This document shows, piece after piece, positions 23,040 through 34,160 of a stretch of DNA of 64,000 nucleotides (positions are counted from its first letter, which is position 1; every line of letters starts with the position of its first letter). This DNA is from Rutidosis leptorrhynchoides (taxonomy: Eukaryota; Streptophyta; Magnoliopsida; Asterales; Asteraceae). The notes under the pieces were generated by a model, which saw nothing but the letters and a program-made list of their open reading frames with translations, did no database searches and was not told the DNA's origin. The DNA lies in the NCBI RefSeq assembly GCF_046630445.1, contig NC_092339.1, positions 78,515,501-78,579,500 of the forward strand, written 5' to 3'. A program made the translations under genes and the position numbers.

Positions 23040-24438
23040 CTACAAAATTAACAAAGTTCGTTTAAGTATCGATTTTAATTTAACATTCAATACCCTTTAA
23101 ATCAAATTGAATTATTAAATTCTAGAATCCAACGGTAAACCAAATTTCGGTTAGGTGACCTTCATCCCGCAATTTGATTTAGCTAGGTAGTCAATAAATG
23201 ACAATTGCAATCCATTTGCAACTTCTAGAGTATGGGATCATGCAATCCTTTTGCATGGCATATTTATCCCATCAACGCCTATTTGTTCCTCATGCTTCGG
23301 TGACCCTAAGTTCATGATTCCCAAATCAAGTCGTCCTACTTGTATAGACTTGTAAATTTAACATACAAGTGGTTAGGTGACCTTTATCCCACAAGCATGT
23401 GAAATTTACCTTAATCATATTAGTTTGCTCATAACGGTTAGGTGACCTTTATCCCATCATGAGTTCCCTAATACTTTTAAGTGTCACACAATAGGATGGC
23501 GTTAAACTTGTTTACCTTGTTTGTAAAAGGGATTTTAAGTTTTCGTTAATTCTAGTTTGAGAAAACTTTTATGCCATACACCAACATGCATTTAGTGTAT
23601 GGTACTTGTGAAAAACCAATTTCATGTCTTGTAATTGAGCCAATTACTTGATATAAACCATTTTATATACGTTATCCTTTTCATGTTCTTAATAACCATT
23701 TATTAAGGGTTTTGGTTGCTATTTTAATTTAACCATTTAAATTGCCGTTTTGCATGTACTTAGAACGTCTAATTTAACCAATTAAATTGTCGTTTTGTTT
23801 GTTGTTATCTTGTGATTAATTGTATCAACCAAACATGCAAAACAATAATCATACAAACAACCACACATGCAAAATAAGCGTGTTCACAATCTAGCCATTT
23901 TGGTGGACATTTGTTTAGCCGAAAACAAATGTCACCGGGTTAAGGGGTAATAATACAAAGTAGGAGATTACAATCTCCCACTTAACCTTGCATCCAAATG
24001 CTCCTTGTGTTCTTCAAGTCTTCATCATCTTGTTCTTCATTTTTACAAAATATGTATCCTAATACATTTTTATCTAGAAAATGAAATACAACCTATTCTA
24101 TTTTACATACCAAATGTAAAACAAATTACATAGCCAAAATAATAATTATTACATGCCAATTGAATGAATAATATTACATACCAAATGAATATAACAAATC
24201 AACCAAATATAACATGCAATCAACACAAGGTCAAGGCTAGGATTGTGAACTTTAACATGCAACAAAATATGACCAAATGATAGAGCTCAAAACCCAATTT
24301 TGAACCCTAATAAATTCGGCCATAATGAAGTACCCACCCAAAACCAACAATTTTTGCATTATTCTTTCATGCATGTACTTAGAATGCAAATATAGTGGGT
24401 TTAAAACAATAATTCGAAGCATATTTCAACAACTTCGG
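23040..24438 (-). other. 5' leader of the nested copia
   Basis: About 1.4 kb between the PBS and the polyprotein ATG, with no coding ORF. A 20-base motif, GGTTAGGTGACCTTTATCCC, occurs three times on the plus strand (23149-23168 with one change, 23371-23390, 23436-23455) with a weaker GGTGACC at about 23300. It is a plausible site for packaging or dimerisation signals, but that is inference. Confidence 0.6.
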
Positions 24439-24451
24439 CTCTAGATACCAT
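24439..24451 (-). other. Primer-binding site of the nested copia
   Basis: In element sense TGGTATCTAGAGC starts directly at the 5' LTR border. It resembles the initiator-Met tRNA PBS TGGTATCAGAGC with a small difference. Confidence 0.75.
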
Positions 24452-25509
24452 TGTTGGGATTTAACAAGTTCATATATCTTAAAACCTTTTAAGAATCATA
24501 ATAAACGGAAGCGTGTAATAATCAATTAAATTTGTTATCTTTAAACCAATTAAAGTTAAATCCCATCTTGGATCAAGTTGTGAATATTATGCTTACAAAT
24601 TAACAAGAAAAGATAGAGTTTTATACCTCCTTAATACTAAGTTTAAGGGCTGTCCAAAATGGTAGTAGAATGATGAACAAAAGTGTAGAACTTCAAGCTT
24701 TTGATCCTCCAACACCACCCCTAAGTTAGCTAGACTTGGTAGCCTCAACACCCTTGTTAATCTAGCTTGAAACCTACTTCTTTGTGCTAAAAATTTCGGC
24801 CAGCAGCAACAATAAAAGATGATGATGAATGCTAGCTTCTAATGGTGAAACCTCAAGGGATTATACCCCAAACTTATAACCAACACCTTGTAAATTGGTT
24901 AGGATTTTGTTACACTAGAAAATGAGCTTCCAATAAACTCAAAGTCACCTCTCTCTTGCTTGAAGAATTCGGCCAGAATTGGAACAAGGAAGAAAGAGAG
25001 CTTATTTCTTCTTACTTGATGTTTGAATGCATGTGTGTATTATCTTTTGGTCAAGGAACAAGTACATTAGGCTTTGTGCATTTTGAAACTTACAAAAGTA
25101 GCATGGGTGGACCTCTTGGTCCTCACAAAAACCGTCCCCCCATGGGGATGTTTATAAAATTAGTCTTTTAAATTTATAAAACAAGTTCCACCATGTATAT
25201 GTTACTTGTTCCAATTTAATTTCCATTTTATAAAACCTTTTATAAAATGTATCATAACACAACTATTAATCTTACAAATGATTAATACCATATCATATAA
25301 ATTATCCAAATAATTTATCTCAAGTAATAATATTTTAGAAAACCGATTTTCTAAAGTCCAAGTGTCGCGTATTAATTTAACGACCTAATCGTTAAGATTA
25401 AATACATTTAAGGTGTTGGTAAGTTTGTTATTGGGTATGACCCGACTTGGATCATAACATGCTAGCCACGTTAATTTAATATGTCTCTCGGGCATACGAA
25501 ATACCTTCA
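24452..25509 (-). repeat. 5' LTR of the nested copia
   Basis: The LTR is 1058 bp and nearly identical to 17183-18240. It is followed by the TSD TTTAG at 25510-25514. Confidence 0.95.
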
Positions 25510-25514
25510 TTTAG

Positions 25515-26045
25515 AACATTAAATTCATCTCAAGTCAACAACTTCATCAAAATGCTTAATCATATAATCCTTAACTTATATAATAATTACTTTCAAATCG
25601 AAATAACACCAAGTTAAGGTTCACATGTGTTTACCATAAGTAATGATTTGCATAACTTCAACTTAGAACACTTACTAGTTAACAAAGGTCAAAATCCCTA
25701 ATTCAAGAACCCTAGAATTCAATAATTTATGTATTCATGTAATTCAACAAAGGTTCATGCGATTTTGTTAATGTATACTAGTAATCAAACTTCAAAATAT
25801 CTCAATTGAATAATTTAATGGCCAAAAGTCCGAAACCCCTAAATTCATGAAGAACCCTAATTTCCAAAGTAAAGATTGAAGCAAATAATCATGAAATTAG
25901 AGCATGAATAAGGATTAGTAGCAACAATTTAAGCATATAACGACCAAAACATGAACATTCAAACATCCTCACACTAAGAACAAGCTAAATCTGATTTTTA
26001 GATTGAAGAACACAAGAATCATGAAGTGTTTAGGATTAATATTAC
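25515..26045. other. Right part of the Athila 2 env intron
   Basis: AT-rich, without ORFs. It ends at the proposed GTAATA donor (26045-26040, minus strand) of env exon 1. Confidence 0.5.
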
Positions 26046-26231
26046 CTTTCTCATGTTGATATTCGGATTTGATGCTCAAAGATGGGATTAATCGGTTCAA
26101 TTAGTGAGTAGAGATTGAAATTTTGAGAGAGATTGAGATGGGATTCGGAGTAGTAGGTGAAAAAATGAGAAAAAATGATAAACTCCCGTATTTGTGCAAA
26201 AAAAATTGGGCAGAATCCAACATACAGACAC

Positions 26232-26436
26232 AGATGCGGCGCATCTGCAGCAGATGCGGCGCATCTGGCTCAGATGCGGCGCATCTGAAGCTGATGCGGC
26301 GCATCAGATGGTCCAAAATTCAGATGCGGCGCATCTGGTCCAGATGCGGCGCATAACCCTTTCTCGGCGCATTCAAAATTCACGGGATTTTTCTTGTCTG
26401 CAGATGCGGTGCATCCATCACAGATGCGGCGCATCT
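26232..26436 (-). promoter_or_regulatory. Array of eight CpG palindromes upstream of Athila 2 env exon 1 (candidate promoter)
   Basis: AGATGCGGCGCATCT or variants start at 26232, 26252, 26272, 26292, 26322, 26342, 26402 and 26422, at steps of 20, 20, 20, 30, 20, 60 and 20 bp. On the plus strand the central base is G, so the array is inverted relative to the LTR arrays (13121-13388, 33682-33949), where it is C. The env exon 1 ATG (26054) is about 180 bp downstream in element sense. TATA-like TTATAAGA and TATTTAAGG lie upstream (about 26495-26515). A promoter role is inferred from position and from Athila 1. Confidence 0.45.
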
Positions 26437-26549
26437 GCCCCTGTTGCACTAGCTTTTGACGTTTTTTTCGCGTTTTAAACATTTCGGAAGGTCCTTAAAT
26501 AACTTGGTTCTTATAATAACTTAGAAATCACTCAAAACACTCAAATATA

Positions 26550-29500
26550 TTAAAATACGTACACGAGTGGGACTATATACATGTTGTGAAGTTTAACGAG
26601 TCGTTCACGCGACTCCGTCCCAAGCAAATTAGCGTTGGGGAATAGGGTGATGTCATCTTGAACTGTGGTGTCCACTCCATCGAAATAGAGTTTCAAGCGA
26701 TGACCATTCACCTTGAAGGTATTTCCGTTTCCAAACAACTCAACATATCCCGATGGGAATGCTTGTTTCACCAAATAAGGTCCCGTCCATCGGGACTTCA
26801 ACTTTTCGGGAGAAAATTTAAACCGTGAGTTAAAAACCAAAACCTTATCACCGGTTTTAAACTCTTTCACTTCTTTCAATCGGGCATCATGCCACCTTTT
26901 CGTTTTCTCCTTATACGAGCTCGAATTCTCGTACGCTTCTAACCTCAACTCTTCCAATTCATGCAATTACATGAATCAGTTTTCACCAGCCTTTTCCATG
27001 TCTAAATTACAAAGTTTTAATGCCCAGTACGCTCTATGTTCCACTTCAACCGGAAGATGGCATGCTTTACCGTATACAAATCTAAATGGTGTGGTACCGA
27101 TTGGTGTTTTAAAAGCAGTCCTAAAGGCCCACAACGCATCATCTAACTTGCGTTGCCAAATCTTAGGGTTGTTATCAACCGTCTTCTCAAGTATGAGTTT
27201 CAAGGCACGATTTGTGTTCTCCACTTGACCACTCGTTTGCGGGTGGTACAGAGTAGAGAAACGATGAGTTACGCCATACTTCTTCAACACCTTTTCAAGA
27301 AGGTTGTTGGCAAAATGAGTTCCTCGATCGGATATGAGCGCTTTTGGGATTCCAAAGCGCGAGAAGAGATTTTTCAAGAAGTTCACCACCACCCTAGCAT
27401 CATTCGTAGGTAAAGCTTTTGCTTCAGCCCACTTAGATACATAGTCAATGGCTACTAGGATGTATTTGCACTTATGGGAACTTGGAAATGGTCCCATGAA
27501 ATCGATTCCCCAAATATCAAAGATTTCACAAACTTGGATGCCGGTTTGAGGCATCTCATCCTTTTTCGTGATGTTACCCGTTCGTTGGCATGCATTGCAA
27601 GTCCGAACAAAATTATGGGCATCTTTAAAGATCGTGGGCCAATAAAAGCCCGAGTCAAGGATTTTTCTTGCGGTGTGGTTTGGTCCAAAATGACCGCCGG
27701 TGGGCCCTTGATGGCAATGCTCGAGAATTTGTTGAGCCTCTTTTCCGTACACACAATGGCGAATCATTTGATCTGCACCAACACGGAATAGGTCGGGATG
27801 TTCCCAGAAATAGGACTTCAAATCCGCAAAGAATTTCTTCTTTTGTTGATAAGAAAGTCCTTTTTGAAGAATGCTTGAAGCAAGATAGTTTGCAAAATGG
27901 GCAAACCATGGGATTTCAGATTCCTTGTCAACCCTCATTAGAGATTCATCAGGAAATGTGTCCTTGATGATTGTATCATCAAGTTGTTCTAATTCGGGGT
28001 TTTCAAGTCGGGATAAATGATCGGCGGCTAGATTCTCGGCTCCTTTCTTATCACGTATCTCAATGTCAAATTCTTGAAGTAGAAGAACCCAACGTATGAG
28101 ACGATGTTTTGCATCTAGTTTCGAGAATAAGTACCTAAGAGCCGAATGATCCGTGTAAACAATGGTTTTGGACAACACCAAATATGACCGAAATTTATCA
28201 AACGCATAAACAACCGCTAGGAGCTCTTTTTCCGTGGTGGTGTAATTAATTTGAGCTCCCGTTAGTGTTTTGCTCGCATAATAAATTGGACGAAAATGAT
28301 TATCGGGTCGTTGTCCTAAGACAGCTCCTAAGGCATAGTCGCTCGCGTCACACATTAACTCAAAAGGCATACTCCAATCCGGAGACATGATAATGGGAGC
28401 TTGTGTGAGTTTTGACTTTAGAATGGAAAATGCATTCTCACAATTGGAATCGAAGTCAAATGGAGCATCCTTTTCAAGAAGTTTGGTCATTGGACGGGCA
28501 ATTTTAGAGAAATCTTTGATAAATCGCCTATAAAATCCCGCATGACCAAGAAAGCTTCTAATTGCCTTGACATTCATCGGTATAGGTAGCTTAGAGATAA
28601 CTTCAATTTTAGCTTTATCTACCTCTATTCCCGCACGAGATATTTTGTGACCAAGTACAATGCCCTCCTTCACCATGAAGTGGCATTTTTCCCAATTCAG
28701 GACCAAATTTGCTTTCTCACATCGGATAAGCATACGTTCAAGGTTAAAAAGACACGATTCAAAGGAGTCTCCAAACACGGAAAAGTCATCCATGAAGACT
28801 TCCATACAATCCTCTACCATATCATCAAAAATTGCCATCATGTACCTTTGAAAGGTTCCGGGTGCATTGCATAAACCAAATGGCATGCGGCGATAGGCAA
28901 AGGTCCCAAAAGGATAAGTGAATGTGGTCTTTTCTTGGTCGTTGGGATCATTTGGAATTTGGAAGTAACCGGAGAAACCATCTAGAAAGCAATAGTATTC
29001 TTTCCCCGCTAATCGTTCAATCATTTGATCAATAAAAGGTAACGGGAAATGATCTTTTCTAGTGGCATCATTGAGACGCCTGTAATCAATACAGACTCTC
29101 CAGCCGGTAACCGTTCTAGTTGGAACGAGTTCGTCTTTTTCATTTACAATAACGGTTGTACCCCCCTTTTTGGGTACTACTTGTACTGGACTAACCCAAG
29201 GACTATCGGAGATGGGGTAGATTAACCTGGCGTCAAGAAGCTTGACTACCTCCTTTTTAACAACCTCTTTCATGTTGGGATTTAGCCTGCGTTGTCTTTG
29301 TACTACTGGTTTGAAGTCATTTTCAAGGAGAATTTTATGTGTACAATAAGACGGGTTTATCCCTGGAATGTCGGTCGTTTTCCAGGCTATAGCCTTTTTA
29401 TGGGTTTTCAAAACAGAGATTAACCTTTTCTTCTCGTTACCGGAAAGATGTGAAGCAATAATTACTGGCAATTGAGATGTACCTTCGAGGTAAGCATACT

Positions 29501-32222
29501 CCAAGTGTTTGGGTAGCTCCTTAAGCTCTAGTACGGGTGGTTCTTCCAAGGAATTCTTTATTCGGAATCTATCTTTATTTCCGATATCTTCAAATGATTC
29601 TTCTTCCTCAGGAAATTCTTCTTTCATGGTCTCATCATCCGTGACCACTTTCATCAACTCATCAAAATCCTCAATAATATTGAAATATTCACTTTCACTC
29701 ATCGGGGCAAACCCCGAGGTATCAATTTCAAGTAGCTCCTGTAATTCATTCTCAACACAAAAGTTTATAACATCAATTTGAAAACAAGAGTCATCGGTGG
29801 AAGTGGGTCTTTTCATGGCTTTGTCAATATTACAAACTATTCTCTCGTCTCCCACACCTAGACTTAATTGTTCTTTTTGGACATTAATGATAGCATCTGC
29901 AGTGTTAAGGAAAGGACGTCCTAAAATGATAGGAACTTTTGTGTCCTCTTGCATTTCTAGAATAACAAAGTCGACGGGAAAGACAAGTGTGCCAACTTTT
30001 ACAAGAATATCCTCGGCTATACCTATGGGAGTATCAAATGATTGGTTTGCTAATCGAATACCCATCCGGGTTGGTTTCAAATCTCCTAAGTCAAGTTTCA
30101 AGTATAACGAGTAAGGCATTAGGTTAACACTTGCACCTAGGTCGGCTAGCGCATCATACACTACCGAATCACCCATCATACATGGTATGATAAAACTACC
30201 CGGATCTCCCAATTTTGGAGGTACATTTTGCTTTTTCAAGATGGCCGAACACTCCTCATGGAGGAATGTGGCAGATACTTCTTGGTATTTTCCTTTCGAG
30301 GATATGAGATCTTTCAAAAACTTCCCGTAATGGGGCATACCCTTAAGAACCTCCGCGAGTGGCATGTTAATGCTGATTTGCTTGATCATATTCGCAAATT
30401 TCTGATATTGGCTCGCGAGTCTGTCTTTCTTCAACGCTTTTGGGTATGGAATAGGTGCCTTGTACACCTTCACTGGTGGTTCTTCACTTTTCTTCGATAT
30501 GACCTCCGGTGGATCACCTTTATCTTGCTCTTTTTCAACATGCTCATCTACATCAACAGGCACCTGCAAAACAGAAGGAGACAAGGGAACTTGCGGGGAC
30601 TTAAGGGTCTCCGGGTTAGTAGTTAAACCGCTTCTAGTGGTTATAGCATTTACATGCTCATTCCTTGTTTGATTGTTACTAGGATTCACTTGAGTATTTG
30701 AGGGGAGAGCACCAGGTGGTCTCTCTGCTAGTAACTGTGAGATCCTTCCAACATCCCTTTCTAAGTTTTGAATCGTAGCTTGTTGATTGCGAATTTGCTG
30801 AGTTTGAATTTCTGCATTTTGTTCGTGTTTAACCATAAAATCTCTCAACAGATCTTCTAAAACGGATTTCTTCTCAGGTTGTGGTTGTATAAGTGCTTGT
30901 GGTTGTGCTTGTGGTTGATTGTGTTGGAAATTATTTTGGTAAATTCGTGGGGGTTGATTACGATTATTTAGATGATTGTAACCCGGTGGTGTATTTCTTT
31001 GATTTTGATTCTGGAAATTTCGGTTATTTTGGTAACCTGCATTTCCTCCGTGGTAGTTGTTGTTTGAACTTGAAGGTCCTCCTATTTGATAACTGTTCAC
31101 AGGAGGATATTTCCGGTTATTTGCTTCAACCGCCGGAAAGTCGTCAAAATTCATCTCACCTTTTCGCATGTAACCTAGGAAATTTGCTTGCTCTTCCATC
31201 GTCGTTTGGTCGCAATCTCGCGTGAGATGGGGACCTTGGCACAACTCGCACCCTACCCTGATAGCGTGCATTTCTTTGGTTACCTTCTCGATTTGCCTTG
31301 CTTGATTTGCCAATTGAACTTTTAATGCAGCGATTTCATCGTTGCTTTCGACATTAGCAACTGTTGATGATCTAGAGAATTCCATCTCCTGATGCCAATT
31401 ATGAGAATGGGCTGCTATATCGGCAATTATCGTGTGAGCGTCTTCGGGCGTTTTTTTCATGATTGATCCTCCTGCTGCAACATCTATATCCTTCCGGGTA
31501 GCCACATTGACTCCTTTATAGAAAATTTGGACTTTTTGGAATGTATTCAACCCGTGTTGAGGACATACCCTAAGCATTTTATTAAATCGGGTCCAAGCTT
31601 CATAAAGAGTCTCGTTAGACTTTTGCTTGAAGTGATTTATGTCACTTTGCAATTTTGCTGCTTTCGAAGCGGGGAAGAATTCTGACAAAAATTTGTCCAT
31701 CATATCATTCCAGTTTTCAATATAACCTTCCGGTAATGAGTCTAGCCAATCTCTTGCATCATCCTTTAGGGATCATGGAAAGATTTTTAGACATGAAACT
31801 TCATCGGAGACATCTTTGATTTTGAAAAGCTTGCAAATGCTTACAAACTTATGAAGATGCTCGTTAGCATCTTTATTTGGGGCCCCACCGAATTGGCATG
31901 TATTAGTCACCATGTGGAGAAATTGCCCCTTTATTTCAAAACCATCAGTCATCGTAGGTTGAACAATTGCGTGGCCTTGTCCTGTCCTTGTTGCCTTCAT
32001 CAAAGCATCCATCGTTTGATTTGTAGCAGTCATCTCTTCCTCTTCTTTAATGACTGGCTCGATGATTGGTTGAAAAATTGGTTCAGAGTTAGAATCTAAC
32101 GAAAGTGACTCTAAACCTTGAGCAAGAGATTCTACTTCTTGAGCTCTTAAGCGTTCATGAAGTTCTCTTTCAGGTTCAGGATATGAAGGAATTAAATTAG
32201 AGTTGGAAGAACGTAGATTCAT
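26550..32222 (-). pseudogene. Athila 2 gag-pol polyprotein with three in-frame stops
   Basis: A single frame of about 1890 codons from the ATG at 32222 to the stop at 26552-26550, broken by TGA 31775-31773, TGA 26978-26976 and TAA 26969-26967. The same positions in Athila 1 read Trp, Arg and Gln, so each break is one base change. Domains in order: gag with a [13 protein letters not shown] knuckle (near 31245); protease with [11 protein letters not shown] (near 30145) and ILGRPFL; reverse transcriptase with [23 protein letters not shown] and [10 protein letters not shown] (near 28795); RNase H ([25 protein letters not shown]); integrase with [10 protein letters not shown]...CNACQR zinc finger, [16 protein letters not shown] and VENTNRALK. 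The polyprotein ends soon after the integrase tail and lacks the second protease-like domain of Athila 1. Confidence 0.93.
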
Positions 32223-32370
32223 GCACTAATACCTATCCTGCAATCACAACACCAAAAACAAACCAATTGCAAAAATACAAGCTTACAATAAAAAGTAACT
32301 TTTCTAGGAATTGAATTCCTACAAAAGGATTGAATAATTCAAAGTTTATTAAAATCTTTTAACAAAACCG

Positions 32371-32389
32371 CTCCCCGGCAGCGGCGCCA
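32371..32389 (-). other. Primer-binding site of Athila 2
   Basis: In element sense TGGCGCCGCTGCCGGGGAG lies 6 bp from the 5' LTR. It matches the tRNA-Asp-type PBS used by Athila-lineage elements. Confidence 0.9.
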
Positions 32390-32395
32390 AAAAAT

Positions 32396-34155
32396 TGATG
32401 TGTCAAGACGTAACCTTTAAAATGTAGACAATATGCTCAATAATTAACACATAATACAGGCAACTAAAACCCGATCATGTAGTAACTAGCAAGTAAATTG
32501 ACCAGTTCGATCCACAGGGAGAAGTTTGTTTAAATGATTTTACCACAATTAATTATTCTAAAAAGGGGGTTTATATTTAAAGTTGTGTTTTTGTTTAACG
32601 AAACAGTAAATAAAAATAATAATTAACAAGAATGAGAATGCGGTGTTTACTTCTATGCTTGATAGATGACAGTGATTGTTCTTTTATAATTAAAACCGTT
32701 ATGCGATAGTTAGAATAGAGTAGTTTATATCAATTTCACAATATCTATAAACTTAGGAACTATGTTTAATCAACAGGATTCTTTCTTGGTTAAATTCACA
32801 TAAAACCTAGTTTACAAAGATCACTCTAAGTAAACTACATGATTGTAAAACCTAAATATCATCCAATTACCATCCTATATTCACATATAGGTGTCTAGAT
32901 CACTAGGTGTTGAAGTACAAATTATAGCCTTTGATAAATTCACATAAATCAAGTCATAACTCGTATAATTGAACTAGAATATAAAGATAGTTACAACAAT
33001 GGATTTCTTGAAAGAACATGGTGATTTAGATTGATTAACTAACTAGATTCAACTCGGTTAAACTCACGTGAAACCTTAATTACAACAATCACTTGAGGTA
33101 ATTTCATAACTATGTTGCTTTGGAACTTATTCAATTACCGAATTAAACACATAACAAAATCACTTAAGTGTATGTATCTAATCGTCTAGATTACTAGATG
33201 TATTGAAGTATAGATTGTTTTCCTAGTTAACTCACATTAATAGGTTGCAATCTATATAATTGAAGTAATGATCTAAACATGCATAACAATGGTTCTTACG
33301 GTTGAACTAGATAATTAAATCAATCAAACATATGTATAACTAGCATAACATCAAAGTATAGAACAATCCCAAGCCATAAATCTTACATTGAAGCAAACAC
33401 ACAAGGCTTTTAGCCTAACATAATCATAGTAGAACTAATGAAACAGTAAATACAAGTTGAATTCATGTTAAAAAGATATAGAACAATAGTACCAATTGCG
33501 ATAAACGATCCTAGCTTAAATTTAATTGTTGAAAGAGTGGAGATTAACTTGCAGCCTTCCTTGGACCTTGAAAATCGTCTTAAAACTGGGGGAGAACGTA
33601 GTAGTGAAGGTCTATCAAGTAAGTAACCATTTGCTTCATTAAATAGCCTCAAAAGTTAGGTATTTTGGCCAGAAAGTGACCAGATGCACCGCATCTCTTT
33701 GGGATGCACCGCATCTCTTTACGTTTAGTAGATTCCAGCTCGATTCTGCACTCAGGACTGTCGGCAGGGGGTCAGATGCGCCGCATCTAGGACAGATGCG
33801 CCGCATCTGGCTTGGATGCGCCGCATCCATCTCAGATGCGCCGCATCTGTTGCTATTTTGGCCCAGAAGTCTTCATGCTCCGCATCTGAAACTGTCGGGA
33901 GTTATTTGGTGTAAAGATGTGCCGCATCTAAGAGAGATGCGCCGCATTTGGACCTGTTTCAGTGGTTTCGGGCTGTTTTACGCATTCGATCTTCGTTTTA
34001 ACTCTGTTTTCGCTGTTGGTCTTCATTTATTCATTCACAATGGACTTTTTACAAATGTACATGAATTACAATACATACGTATAACAATTACATACAAATG
34101 GAACAACATTGGATCGAAATAACGACAATAAACATGTATAATTTTGGCGTTATCA
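32396..34155 (-). repeat. 5' LTR of Athila 2
   Basis: 1760 bp, TGATGTG...GTTATCA. It is homologous to 11879-13594 with about 20-25 substitutions by eye and one 40-45 bp extra segment near 32622-32665. The palindrome array lies at 33682-33949. Confidence 0.95.
33682..33949. repeat. Array of nine CpG palindromes in the Athila 2 5' LTR
   Basis: Same order and spacing as 13121-13388. Some CpGs lost in one LTR are kept in the other: the first two units are GCACCGC here and GCGCCGC in the 3' LTR, and the third is the reverse. These are C-to-T type changes. Confidence 0.9.
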
Positions 34156-34160
34156 AACGT
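34156..34160. repeat. Target-site duplication of Athila 2 (right copy)
   Basis: AACGT matches 11874-11878. Removing the element and one copy restores the reading frame of Athila 1 gag. Confidence 0.95.

Larger units (their letters stand above)
17183..25509 (-). mobile_element. Intact Ty1/copia element nested in Athila 2
   Basis: The element is 8327 bp. It has two 1058-bp LTRs (17183-18240 and 24452-25509), a PBS at the right LTR, one unbroken 1343-codon polyprotein and a purine-rich PPT next to the left LTR. TTTAG flanks both ends (17178-17182 and 25510-25514). By eye the LTRs differ at two places only (CCCACTT/CCTACTT near 17506 and ATCGATTT/ACCGATTT near 18075). Order, TSD and LTR identity all indicate a very recent insertion. 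I do not assign a copia clade with confidence. Confidence 0.97.
15318..26054 (-). pseudogene. Athila 2 env-like (ATHILA ORF-1 family) gene, two exons with the copia in its intron
   Basis: Proposed exon 1 is 26054-26046 (ATG AGA AAG) before a GTAATA donor. Exon 2 starts at 16832 after a TTTTTGTAG acceptor, in phase, and runs to 15318 with one TGA at 16514-16512. Exon 2 opens with a basic, NLS-like stretch (PKSKKQK) and an acidic run, then the ATHILA ORF-1-like body (EFVGSLRVDY, FMRFRLGGQDRTLTLLQFVKALDIYEGLP, VQRFISSTI, NLDLWYIHAIMDH), then a Pro/Gln/Tyr-rich tail. It corresponds in order and position to the Athila 1 gene at 1421-3603, though sequence similarity is modest. The intron is 9.2 kb now and about 0.9 kb without the copia. 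Function is unknown; env-like describes only its place after integrase. The single stop may mean loss was recent. Confidence 0.7.
11879..34155 (-). mobile_element. Athila element 2 (Ty3/gypsy), complete but mutated, carrying a nested copia
   Basis: The element is 22.3 kb, or 13.9 kb without the copia and its TSD. It has 5' LTR 32396-34155, PBS 32371-32389, gag-pol 26550-32222, an env-like gene in two exons (26046-26054 and 15318-16832), PPT and hairpin 13595-13632, and 3' LTR 11879-13594. Perfect 5-bp duplications flank it. By eye the two LTRs differ by one 40-45 bp indel and about 20-25 substitutions, pointing to an older insertion than the copia inside it. Three stops in gag-pol and one in env make it non-autonomous at protein level. 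Confidence 0.95.

Noticed and set aside
17687-25171. Identical 71-codon ORFs at 17687-17902 and 24956-25171 as a small gene pair
   Set aside because: They are the same piece of the two copia LTRs and show no domain; identity is due to LTR duplication.
26232-26436. Regular repeats resembling a CRISPR array
   Set aside because: Units are 15-bp palindromes with 5-bp gaps, in a plant retrotransposon, with no spacers of constant length or cas genes.
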